A DNA stretch of 64,000 bases from Antedon mediterranea (lineage: Eukaryota; Echinodermata; Crinoidea; Comatulida; Antedonidae). The position numbers and the translations under genes were made by a program. Positions 1 through 10,459 of this stretch are shown one piece after another (the stretch's first letter is position 1; every line of letters begins with the position of its first letter). Where the stretch lies: positions 30,218,912-30,282,911 of the forward strand of contig NC_092675.1 of the NCBI RefSeq assembly GCF_964355755.1. Reading direction: 5' to 3'. Below the pieces are notes generated by a model. That model saw nothing but the letters and a program-made list of their open reading frames with translations. It had not been told where the DNA came from and made no database searches.

Positions 1-650
1 ATGTGATTGAAAGACATTCGTAATTCTTCCAACGCAACTAGATTATCAAACACTCCTTTTCGTATATGTGTAATCTTGTTGTTAGAAACCCAGAGCCGTT
101 TCAATCTATCCAAACCATTAAATGCTCCTGGGTGTATCACACTAACATTCCCACTATACAGTTTCAAAACCTGCAACATACTCAATCCACGAAACGTGTT
201 CCTGCGAATGATGTTTACTTTGTATGGTCTGATATCTAATATTTCAAGTTTACGAAATCCACCAAAAGCACCGACTTCGATATTTTCAATCGAAAACGTA
301 TCCAACTCAAGTATTTTGAGATGTGGCCGTTGCGATTTGAATAAATCTTGCGTGATGTTTACAGGTGGTCCTTGATGAATACTCAAGGCATTCAACTCGC
401 CCCATTCTTCGAATATTCCGGGTGTAATTTCTGTGCCTATGGCTATCCCGTCAAACTGAATGTTTACGATACCAGGGCACGGATTAGTCGTTGATATACA
501 AGATGCGAATGGACACACGCATACTTCTTTTTCAAACTTTCCCCAGACTCGTTCTCTACTCTTGTAACATGTGTTGGAAAGGCTGCACTTTTGGCTATTA
601 CAACTTGATATTGACGCCACCAGTAGAACAAGTAGTAACCCGGATACCAT
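1..650 (-). CDS. Leucine-rich-repeat protein with signal peptide, 5' part (216 codons seen)
   Basis: Open from an ATG at 650 to the window edge on the minus strand without a stop (216 codons plus 2 nt). Residues 1-16 form a hydrophobic signal peptide (MVSGLLLVLLVASISS). Residues 17-59 form a cysteine-rich N-terminal cap with Cys at 17, 22, 28, 44, 46, 51 and 58. From about residue 87 there are roughly five 24-residue leucine-rich repeats of the LxxLxL...F(x)GL type, for example LKRLWVSNNKITHIRKGVF at 183-201, with a sixth starting at 207. An extracellular or membrane LRR protein is expected. The Toll-like, Slit-like and LRRC-type families cannot be separated without the missing C-terminus. 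A splice acceptor (tttgttacag) lies 2 nt upstream of the ATG, so an upstream leader exon is likely. The reading frame and repeat spacing are clear; the family name is unknown. Confidence 0.78.
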   Translation of the reverse strand, partial: MVSGLLLVLLVASISSCNSQKCSLSNTCYKSRERVWGKFEKEVCVCPFASCISTTNPCPGIVNIQFDGIAIGTEITPGIFEEWGELNALSIHQGPPVNITQDLFKSQRPHLKILELDTFSIENIEVGAFGGFRKLEILDIRPYKVNIIRRNTFRGLSMLQVLKLYSGNVSVIHPGAFNGLDRLKRLWVSNNKITHIRKGVFDNLVALEELRMSFNH

Positions 651-1887
651 GACTGTAACAAACAGATGTATATAAGAAAAGTATATCAAACTTGATTATT
701 TGAATTACTTGAGTATTTTCCATGGCATTTCAGGTGTATTTTTATCTTTTTAGTTATAAACAAATGTACTATAAAATAAAAAAAAAATTCATCTCCTTCC
801 AACAATATTATTTGAAATCAAATAAATGTACTGTATATCAGTAACACTAACAGTACCAGTAAGAGTTTATTTACACCGTTATGTAATTAACTTTAAAGAA
901 TACAAGACAACAACCTAATATACAAACCTGTATACCTAATACAGATAAATCAATACATATTTTGAATGGTTGATTAGAGAAATATTAAACACAAACTACA
1001 TTCTGTAAGCATACAGTGTAATCGTATAAATATAGAAAAAACATGTTATTATATTTCATCTATAACTATTGCAGACAGTGATTAATTTAAATATGTTATT
1101 CACACAAATCCTACTTTGATGGCCCAATAGTCATCACATTATTTAATTCAAATACTTTTAAAATAGTAGCAATACATTCAACAAGATAGTTGCAATGCAA
1201 GTCAGCTATTACTCATTGCAGAAACAACCGGTGCTAACTCATAATGTCTGTGTCTAGCCTAGAAATCTTAAATCACTGCTAAACAAATATTAATAAACAT
1301 TCAATAGAGAGTATAATTTACCTTTTTTAAGTATAAGTATACCAAGAAAGGTATACTACCAAATTATAATGAATTTGATGGTAGTTTCTTCTGGAATATC
1401 ACAGTTTTAACTTCCGTTAGGTCATCGGCGTTGTGCTTGACATTCCCGATTATTTCCGTATGTCAGATTTTTTACTGTTAGAATGCAGGGGTTTCTATGC
1501 TTGTACGTACAGGGAAAGATTTTATAGTTAATAAGTCAACTTCCAGCCTACTGGTGAATCGTTACCCTATTACGTGTCGCAACGTCTGATTGGTTTGCTT
1601 TCAGGATGGTGGCATTATGAAGGAAGGAACAACTTTTGTCATAGATTTTTATCAATTTGATCAATGTCTTTAATAATTATCTTATCACAATTACTTCTAA
1701 ACAAAGAAAATTATCAAGAAAAGTAATAAATAACAAGATTTAAAGAAAAATAAATACTTTAAAAATAAAATACTTATTTTTTTATCTGGAAATAAAGCTT
1801 CATGAGAAATGGAAATTTCAGAGTGTTCTTAGAATCTGATAATTCCCAAATTTTATCCTATCGTTTAAAGATAATAAACTTTCAAGA
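651..1887. other. AT-rich 5' flank or leader intron of the LRR gene, no gene seen
   Basis: The sequence next to the LRR start reads as a 3' splice site on the minus strand (AG at 653-654), so this stretch is probably leader intron followed by promoter. I see no coding segment. The region around 1400-1620 is less AT-rich and could contain the promoter, but no specific element is convincing. Confidence 0.35.
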
Positions 1888-1986
1888 GGTGTCCGGTAAG
1901 GGCCGGCCAAAGGGTGTCTGGTGTGGGCCGGCCAATGGGTATCCTGAATGGGCCAGCCAAAGGGAGTACGGTGTGGGCTTTCAAAG
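1888..1986. repeat. 25-bp GC-rich minisatellite, four copies
   Basis: Four diverged copies of a 25-bp unit (pattern GGTGTCYGGTRWGGGCCGGC plus CAAAG) follow one another. The first two contain the 8-bp palindrome GGCCGGCC. The block stands out as GC-rich in an AT-rich region. It is partly read by a small open frame (1802-2026) that I do not regard as a gene. Confidence 0.7.
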
Positions 1987-2488
1987 TGTTCTCAATGTAC
2001 TGATCAGTATAATTTTGTCAGAGTAGGGCATCCACCTACAGATCTATTTGTTACGCATGAGTGTTTGTCTGTTACTCTATACTTTGTCTTTGCAATAGTA
2101 CAGTATAATTCTAACATATAATGTATTCAGCAACCAAATATAGATTATTATATTAAGTGCCGCAATGTGTACATCACTCCCACATCATTTTTTTCTTATC
2201 GAAAGTGTCAATTTAACTTAATGCACCAGCCAGGCCATACAATCATCATAAATTAAATTTTCACTAGGTCACCAATTAAGTTTTGACCCACTTTTTGAAA
2301 GTTACACTTCACTCCTTTCGTTTTATATTATTAAATTTTACATAATTAAAATAAATTTATATATTATCAATTTTCAGAATGCGTTTCAAATAAAAAGTGC
2401 AAATTAAGCATAAATAAATTAAGAACATTTAATATCCAATTATTCTTGTTTAATATATATCAACAATATTGTTTTGACACATCTTTAA

Positions 2489-2651
2489 ATCTCTGTCTAC
2501 CCTATCAAACTAATTTGACAAAACAAGTGTGATGTGCCAAAATGTGGTAGTGATATACCCAAATATGGTAGTGATATGACATCATCATGTCCATATATGA
2601 ACACATCACACATTTTTGTCACATAAAGTTTGATACTGTAGACAAAGCTTT
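2489..2651. mobile_element. Family A palindromic MITE, copy 1
   Basis: About 160 bp with inverted ends: the left end reads CTCTGTCTACcCTATCAAAC and the right end is the complement-like GTTTGATACTGTAGACAAAG. The interior carries the family motifs GTGATGTGCC, AATATGGTAGTGATATG, ACATCATCATGTCC and ACACATCACA. The same structure occurs at 9993, 10218, 35280 and 52505, so this is a dispersed foldback element. No coding capacity. Confidence 0.75.
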
Positions 2652-2818
2652 CCCTATGAGTGTCAGAATAATTTAAACAATTATTCAACAAATAACTTAT
2701 TTCTCATATACCTTTACACTTTTTGTAGTTTTTTAGTCAGTTTGTGTACATATCTTTTTTTTTGGAAAATGCTGCCAGCTAAATTTCTTTGTATTTACTT
2801 CGTATAATATAATTATAG

Positions 2819-3167
2819 TTTTATTTTATTTTATTTTATTTTTATTTATTTTAATCGAAACCAACAGCGATAATTACCGCCACTAACAGGTTTGATACAA
2901 ACAAAGCCAGGACTGTTTAAAGCACCTTGATTGGTCCTAACATTGATCAAGGGCTTCTCTCGTCCAGTGCAGTCTGAGGCAGATACTAGATGCAGGGGCT
3001 GCCATAAGAGTCAGCAGTGCTGATTTCAAATGCCTAACGGGACCCCAGCTCCGTATACAGCACCCGTTATTCCCAGATGGTCTCCCATCCAAGCTCTAAC
3101 CAGGCCCAACGTCGCTTAACTTCGGTGATCTGACGAGAACCGGTGTTTCAACGTGGTAAAGCCGTAT
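2819..3167 (-). mobile_element. SINE with 5S rRNA-derived head (SINE3-like), minus strand
   Basis: Read on the minus strand, 3167-3052 matches metazoan 5S rRNA almost throughout: ACCACGTTGAAACACCGG, then CGAAGTTAAGCGACGTTGGG, then CTTGGATGGGAGACC and CTGGGAATAACGGGTGCTG. The internal pol III control region of 5S genes is therefore kept. A roughly 200-bp unrelated body follows (3051-2851), then a tail of TTTTA/TTTTAT units on the plus strand (2819-2850). A 5S head, a body and an A-rich tail are the layout of 5S-derived SINEs. It differs from a true 5S gene in having no T-run terminator after the head and several substitutions. The 5' end abuts the 59-bp satellite exactly. Confidence 0.75.
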
Positions 3168-6100
3168 TGTTGTGTCTTGTGCAATATGGCGGCCATCGAC
3201 ACAACACTGGCCTACTAAACTTTGTTTGTTGTGTCTTGTGCAATATGGCGGCCATCGACACAACACTGGCCTACTAAACTTTGTTGGTTGTATCTTGTGC
3301 AATATGGCGGCCATCGACACAACACTGGCCTACTAAACTTTGTTTGTTGTATCTTGTGCAATATGGCGGCCATCGACACAACACTGGCCTACTAAACTTT
3401 GTTGGTTGTATCTTGTGCAATATGGCGGCCATCGACACAACACTGGCCTACTAAACTTTGTTTGTTGTATCTTGTGCAATATGGCGGCCATCGACACAAC
3501 ACTGGCCTACTAAACTTTGTTTGTTGTATCTTGTGCAATATGGCGGCCATCGTCACAACACTGGCCTACTAAACTTAGTCTGTTGTATCTTGTGCAATAT
3601 GGCGGCCATCGACACAACACTGGCCTACTAAACTTAGTCTGTTGTATCTTGTGCAATATGGCAGCCATCGTCACAACACTGGCCTACTAAACTTTGTTGG
3701 TTGTATCTTGTGCAATATGGCGGCCATCGACACAACACTGGCCTACTAAACTTTGTTGGTTGTATCTTGTGCAATATGGCGGCCATCGACACAACACTGG
3801 CCTACTAAACTTTGTTTGTTGTATCTTGTGCAATATGGCAGCCATCGTCACAACACTGGCCTACTAAACTTTGTTGGTTGTATCTTGTGCAATATGGCGG
3901 CCATCGACACAACACTGGCCTACTAAACTTTGTTGGTTGTATCTTGTGCAATATGGCGGCCATCGACACAACACTGGCCTACTAAATTTTGTTTGTTGTA
4001 TCTTGTGCAATATGGCGGCCATCGACACAACACTGGCCTACTAAACTTTGTTGGTTGTATCTTGTGCAATATGGCTGCCATCGACACAACACTGGCCTAC
4101 TAAACTTTGTTGGTTGTATCTTGTGCAATATGGCGGCCATCGACACAACACTGGCCTACTAAACTTTGTTTGTTGTATCTTGTGCAATATGGCGGCCATC
4201 GACACAACACTGGCCTACTAAACTTTGTTGGTTGTATCTTGTGCAATATGGCGGCCATCGACACAACACTGGCCTACTAAACTTTGTTTGTTGTATCTTG
4301 TGCAATATGGCGGCCATCGACACAACACTGGCCTACTAAACTTTGTTGGTTGTATCTTGTGCAATATGGCTGCCATCGACACAACACTGGCCTACTAAAC
4401 TTTGTTGGTTGTATCTTGTGCAATATGGCGGCCATCGACACAACACTGGCCTACTAAACTTTGTTGGTTGTATCTTGTGCAATATGGCGGCCATCGACAC
4501 AACACTGGCCTACTAAACTTAGTCTGTTGTATCTTGTGCAATATGGCAGCCATCGTCACAACACTGGCCTACTAAACTTTGTTGGTTGTATTTTGTGCAA
4601 TATGGCGGCCATCGACACAACACTGGCCTACTAAACTTTGTTTGTTGTATCTTGTGCAATATGGCGGCCATCGACACAACACTGGCCTACTAAACTTTGT
4701 TGGTTGTATCTTGTGCAATATGGCGGCCATCGACACAACACGGCCTACTAAACTTTGTTTGTTGTATCTTGTGCAATATGGCGGCCATCGACACAACACT
4801 GGCCTACTAAACTTTGTTTGTTGTATCTTGTGCAATATGGCGGCCATCGACACAACACTGGCCTACTAAACTTTGTTGGTTGTATCTTGTGCAATATGGC
4901 TGCCATCGACACAACACTGGCCTACTAAACTTTGTTGGTTGTATCTTGTGCAATATGGCGGCCATCGACACAACACTGGCCTACTAAACTTTGTTTGTTG
5001 TATCTTGTGCAATATGGCGGCCATCGACACAACACTGGCCTACTAAACTTTGTTGGTTGTATCTTGTGCAATATGGCGGCCATCGACACAACACTGGCCT
5101 ACTAAACTTTGTTGGTTGTATTTTGTGCAATATGGCGGCCATCGACACAACACTGGCCTACTAAACTTTGTTTGTTGTATCTTGTGCAATATGGCGGCCA
5201 TCGACACAACACTGGCCTACTAAACTTTGTTGGTTGTATCTTGTGCAATATGGCGGCCATCGACACAACACTGGCCTACTAAACTTTGTTTGTTGTATCT
5301 TGTGCAATATGGCGGCCATCGACACAACACTGGCCTACTAAACTTTGTTGGTTGTATCTTGTGCAATATGGCGGCCATCGACACAACACTGGCCTACTAA
5401 ACTTTGTTGGTTGTATTTTGTGCAATATGGCGGCCATCGACACAACACTGGCCTACTAAACTTTGTTTGTTGTATCTTGTGCAATATGGCGGCCATCGAC
5501 ACAACACTGGCCTACTAAACTTTGTTGGTTGTATTTTGTGCAATATGGCGGCCATCGACACAACACTGGCCTACTAAACTTTGTTTGTTGTATCTTGTGC
5601 AATATGGCAGCCATCGTCACAACACTGGCCTACTAAACTTTGTTTGTTGTATCTTGTGCAATATGGCAGCCATCGACACAACACTGGCCTACTAAACTTT
5701 GTTTGTTGTATCTTGTGCAATATGGCGGCCATCGACACAACACTGGCCTACTAAACTTTGTTGGTTGTATCTTGTGCAATATGGCGGCCATCGTCACAAC
5801 ACTGGCCTACTAAACTTTGTTGGTTGTATCTTGTGCAATATGGCGGCCATCGACACAACACTGGCCTACTAAACTTTGTTTGTTGTATCTTGTGCAATAT
5901 GGCAGTCATCGACACAACACTGGCCTACTAAACTTTGTTGGTTGTATCTTGTGCAATATGGCTGCCATCGACACAACACTGGCCTACTAAACTTTGTTGG
6001 TTGTATCTTGTGCAATATGGCGGCCATCGACACAACACTGGCCTACTAAACTTAGTCTGTTGTATCTTGTGCAATATGGCGGCCATCGACACAACACTGG

Positions 6101-8177
6101 CCTACTAAACTTTGTTGGTTGTATCTTGTGCAATATGGCTGCCATCGACACAACACTGGCCTACTAAACTTTGTTGGTTGTATCTTGTGCAATATGGCGG
6201 CCATCGTCACAACACTGGCCTACTAAACTTTGTTGGTTGTATCTTGTGCAATATGGCTGCCATCGACACAACACTGGCCTACTAAACTTTGTTGGTTGTA
6301 TTTTGTGCAATATGGCTGCCATCGACACAACACTGGCCTACTAAACTTTGTTGGTTGTATCTTGTGCAATATGGCGGCCATCGACACAACACGGGCCTAC
6401 TAAACTTTGTTGGTTGTATCTTGTGCAATATGGCGGCCATCGACACAACACGGGCCTACTAAACTTTGTTGGTTGTATCTTGTGCAATATGGCGGCCATC
6501 GACACAACACGGGCCTACTAAACTTTGTTTGTTGTATCTTGTGCAATATGGCGGCCATCGACACAACACGGGCCTACTAAACTTTGTTTGTTGTATCTTG
6601 TGCAATATGGCGGCCATCGACACAACACTGGCCTACTAAACTTTGTTGGTTGTATCTTGTGCAATATGGCGGCCATCGACACAACACTGGCCTACTAAAC
6701 TTTGTTGGTTGTATCTTGTGCAATATGGCAGCCATCGTCACAACACGGCCTACTAAACTTTGTTTGTTGTATCTTGTGCAATATGGCAGCCATCGTCACA
6801 ACACGGGCCTACTAAACTTTGTTTGTTGTATCTTGTGCAATATGGCGGCCATCGACACAACACTGGCCTACTAAACTTTGTTTGTTGTATCTTGTGCAAT
6901 ATGGCGGCCATCGACACAACACTGGCCTACTAAACTTTGTTGGTTGTATCTTGTGCAATATGGCGGCCATCGACACAACACGGGCCTACTAAACTTTTTT
7001 GGTTGTATCTTGTGCAATATGGCGGCCATCGTCACAACACTGGCCTACTAAACTTTGTTGGTTTTATCTTGTGCAATATGGCGGCCATCGACACAACACT
7101 GGCCTACTAAACTTTGTTGGTTGTATCTTGTGCAATATGGTGGCTATCGACACAACACTGGCCTACTAAACTTTGTTGGTTGTATCTTGTGCAATATGGC
7201 GGCTATCGACACAACACTGGCCTACTAAACTTTGTTTGTTGTATCTTGTGCAATATGGCGGCCATCGACACAACACTGGCCTATTAAGCTTTGTTGGTTT
7301 TATCTTGTGCAATATGGCGGCCATCGACACAACACTGGCCTACTAAACTTTGTTGGTTGTATCTTGTGCAATATGGCGGCCATCGACACAACACGGCCTA
7401 CTAAACTTTGTTTGTTGTATATTTTTCAATATGGCGGCCATCGACACAACACTGGCCTACTAAACTTTGTTGGTTGTATCTTGTGCAATATGGCTGCCAT
7501 CGACACAACACTGGCCTACTAAACTTTGTTGGTTGTATCTTGTGCAATATGGCGGCCATCGACACAACACTAGCCTACTAAACTTTGTTGGTTGTATCTT
7601 GTGCAATATGGCGGCCATCGACACAACACTGGCCTACTAAACTTTTTTGGTTGTATATTGTGCAATATGGCGGCCATCGACACAACACTGGCCTACTAAA
7701 CTTTGTTGGTTGTATCTTGTGCAATATGGCGGCCATCGACACAACACTGGCCTACTAAACTTTGTTGGTTGTATCTTGTGCAATATGGCGGCCATCAACA
7801 CAACACTGGCCTACTAAACTTTGTTGGTTGTATCTTGTGCAATATGGCTGCCATCGACACAACACTGGCCTACTAAACTTTGTTGGTTGTATCTTGTGCA
7901 ATATGGCGGCCATCGACACAACACTGGCCTACTAAACTTTGTTGGTTGTATCTTGTGCAATATGGCGGCCATCGACACAACACTGGCCTACTAAACTTTG
8001 TTGGTTGTATCTTGTGCAATATGGCGGCCATCGACACAACACTGGCCTACTAAACTTTGTTGGTTGTATTTTGTGCAATATGGCGGCCATCGACACAACA
8101 CTGGCCTACTAAACTTTGTAGGATGTATCTTGTGCAATATGGCGGCCATCGACACAACACTGGCCTACTAAACTTTG
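3168..8177. repeat. 59-bp satellite array, about 85 tandem copies
   Basis: The unit contains GCAATATGGCGGCCATCGAC, then ACAACACTGGCCTACTAAAC, then TTTGTTTGTTGTATCTTGT. The period is 59 bp, with occasional 58-bp units that lost one T in CACTGGCC (for example near 4740, 6746 and 7395). Variants recur in phase with the unit: GTTGG, GTTTG or AGTCTG linkers; GGCGGCC, GGCAGCC or GGCTGCC; CGAC or CGTC. Because 59 is not a multiple of 3, the small open frames within it (61-96 codons) only arise where the variants happen to lack stops. The right end (7000-8177) is the more diverged part. No transcript signal is evident. Confidence 0.97.
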
Positions 8178-9992
8178 CATGTTTGCATTCATGTTTATCT
8201 CACAATATCTTTCTCACTTTTACTTTAAAAAGCAATGAATGTCAGCCTGTCAACTGATATGCTAATAATAACAACCTGCAGGCATGACCTAGGTCTCGCT
8301 CATAATTCATCTAACAAGTTAGCCAACTAGGAGAAATGTATACAACTGTTCATGTCTATGCTGCTTTACATAGCCAAGGAAACTACAAAGTTTACACATT
8401 CCAGAATGTCAACACCTGCATGGTTTTGTATAAAAAAGTTGTGTATAAACTGTGAAAGTTTTAGTACATGACATTTTGTATTGTTATAGCATAGAGAGCG
8501 TGCACATGTACTGTTCCACTGTAGTGTGGTGTAGTCTGTGTTTAAGTCTTGACAATTCTTTCTTATGTCACACAGTTAAGTTGCAGAGGGATCAAATACA
8601 CTTGTCCATTGGGTGATAATGTTTTCAAATTGTCCATTATGTTTATAACTAACTCAAATTACATCATTGGTTGTCAAACCATTTGCCCAGAATAATTTTG
8701 CCCAGAAAAAGTTTGCCCTGAAATATGTTTGCCCTGAAATAAGTTTGCCCTGGAATAAGTTTGCCCGGACTAGGTTCGCCTGAAGTAAGTTTGCCAATCG
8801 AGAATGAGTCTGTTGTTGACATAAGAAGGGCTCTCTACCCAGGATAAGTTTGTTGTTCTGAGAATGTAGATCAAAACAGTTTATTTGAGAATAGGAATGT
8901 TGTTGTTTGTATTTACCTGTTGATTATTGCATGCATCTTCATTGCCGTGTGGTTTAGGTTTGAATTTATCATTGTTGCCTTTGTACCATTTTGTTGTCAG
9001 TCTTATGTCTAATATGTTTAAAAATGTTTTAATGTTTATTATCATCATAATAGTCATTAGCAGAGCCTAAATATACTTATAGTTAATTTAAAATGTGTCT
9101 ATAGTATTTCCTATAATCTTTGCTTTGCATTGCTGCTATATTCAATCTTAATTCCTAGGCATGTTATATAGCAATGTAGATATTAAAATATTATGACAAG
9201 CTATGATTGATGTATTTGCTGACAGAGCGATTGAGTTAATTAACCGAATAGATGGTTATTATTTATGATTTATATTTAGCCATTTTGTTCTCTCTGTAAG
9301 TGTAAGTGGGTATATGGGTGTCCTAATCAGCCCGGCACACAGCTTGGAGCTTATGTAATCGTGTGCTGCTACTGCCAAGCGGTTTAAAATTGAAATGTCA
9401 TTCTGACTTCTGATTAATTATTTTAATTACAATTTTTTTTTATTGCAGCAATAATAATTAGAAGCAATTTAATTTTAATTAATTATGTAAAATTAAAAAA
9501 TATTTGACGATTCAGGTAGTAGTTAATTTTACAAAATATTTGAAGTATTTAAAACTTTTCAAATTTTATTTGAGTTCAATATTATTTAAAATAGTTTATT
9601 TAAATAGTTTGAAAAATGTTTCAATATTAAAATCTGTTATTCTTGCATGTTAGTAAAATGTTTTGTAGGTTGGTTTATTTATTTTTTATTTGCACAAAAA
9701 CATTCCAACAGAAACAAAGTTTCCACTTACATTACAGTGATGTTTGACAAAAATTAACAATATTAAATATAAAAAACTTAGCTATACTTTGTAGTTATTT
9801 AAGCTAAATACACTGTCATTAGTGGTAGACACTGTACTTAATTAAAATAAAAAGGATCAAACATGATGATGTCTCCAACATCCCTGCTTTCGCTAGACAA
9901 GACACTTTTTATTGTTACATAACATCAAGATTATGAAATGAAATTTGTAGAAATAGATAATTACAAAGGATTTATAAATAATAATATACATC
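8178..9992. other. AT-rich intergenic sequence, no gene seen
   Basis: Apart from the short repeat at 8681-8797 this stretch holds only AT-rich sequence with homopolymer runs. No exon-like segment or known repeat is recognised. Confidence 0.4.
8681..8797. repeat. Degenerate 17-18-bp tandem repeat
   Basis: About seven imperfect copies of a unit like AATAAGTTTGCCCTG follow each other, including ATTTGCCCAG, GTTTGCCCTG and GTTTGCCCGG variants. Spacing is 16-18 bp. It is a simple minisatellite with no coding potential. Confidence 0.65.
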
Positions 9993-10134
9993 GAAGCTCT
10001 ACACTATCACATTTTATGTGAGAAAAACATGTGTTGTGCCCATATATGGACTTGATGACATCATTCCACTACCATATTTGGGCACATCACACTTTTTCTG
10101 TCAAACTAGTTCCATAGTGTAGACAGAGCTTTAA
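9993..10134. mobile_element. Family A palindromic MITE, copy 2
   Basis: The right end TAGTGTAGACAGAGCTTTAA is intact. The left end is shortened (AAGCTCTACACTATCAC, lacking GTCT relative to other copies). The interior has CCCATATATGGAC, ACTACCATATTTGGGCACAT and CACACTTTTTCTGTC. It is flanked on the right by TTAA. Confidence 0.75.
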
Positions 10135-10159
10135 GATAGATATTCCTAATTATTAAAAA

Positions 10160-10410
10160 TATTCTACCTATGAAAAACATGACTTTTACGCATTCTACAT
10201 ACAGAACCCCTCGTTTTGGACACCCTATTAAAAAAAATGTGATGTGACCATGGACACGATGAACTATCACTACGATATTTGGGCACATCACACCTTTTCT
10301 GCCAAACTAGTTTCATAGTGTAGACAGAGCTTAAGAAACTTCTAGCTAAGAAAAACATGACTTTTATGCATTGTACATACAGAGCCCCTTGTTTTGGACA
10401 CATTATTTAG
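10160..10410. repeat. Direct duplication flanking a partial family A MITE (10218-10334)
   Basis: A roughly 70-bp block with GAAAAACATGACTTTTACGC, then CATACAGAACCCC and GTTTTGGACAC, occurs at 10170-10221 and again at 10351-10402 with few changes. Between the copies lies a family A copy missing its left end, with GTGATGTGACCATGGACACG inside and CATAGTGTAGACAGAGCTTA at its right end. With copy 2 just upstream, the arrangement MITE-block-MITE-block points to a tandem duplication of about 200 bp. The second block runs into a GTGTCCC...GGAGTTCTACT tail similar to that at 24250. Confidence 0.65.
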
Positions 10411-10459
10411 GATAATTTGTTGTGTCCCGAAGGTGTCTCAACTTAAAAGGAGTTCTACT

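Noticed and set aside
3052-3167. Functional 5S rRNA gene
   Set aside because: There are several substitutions, no T-run terminator after the 3' end, and a SINE body and tail follow.
4572-8257. Open frames of 66-96 codons in the 59-bp array on both strands
   Set aside because: They are direct translations of the satellite, frame-shift between units and show no family or splice support.
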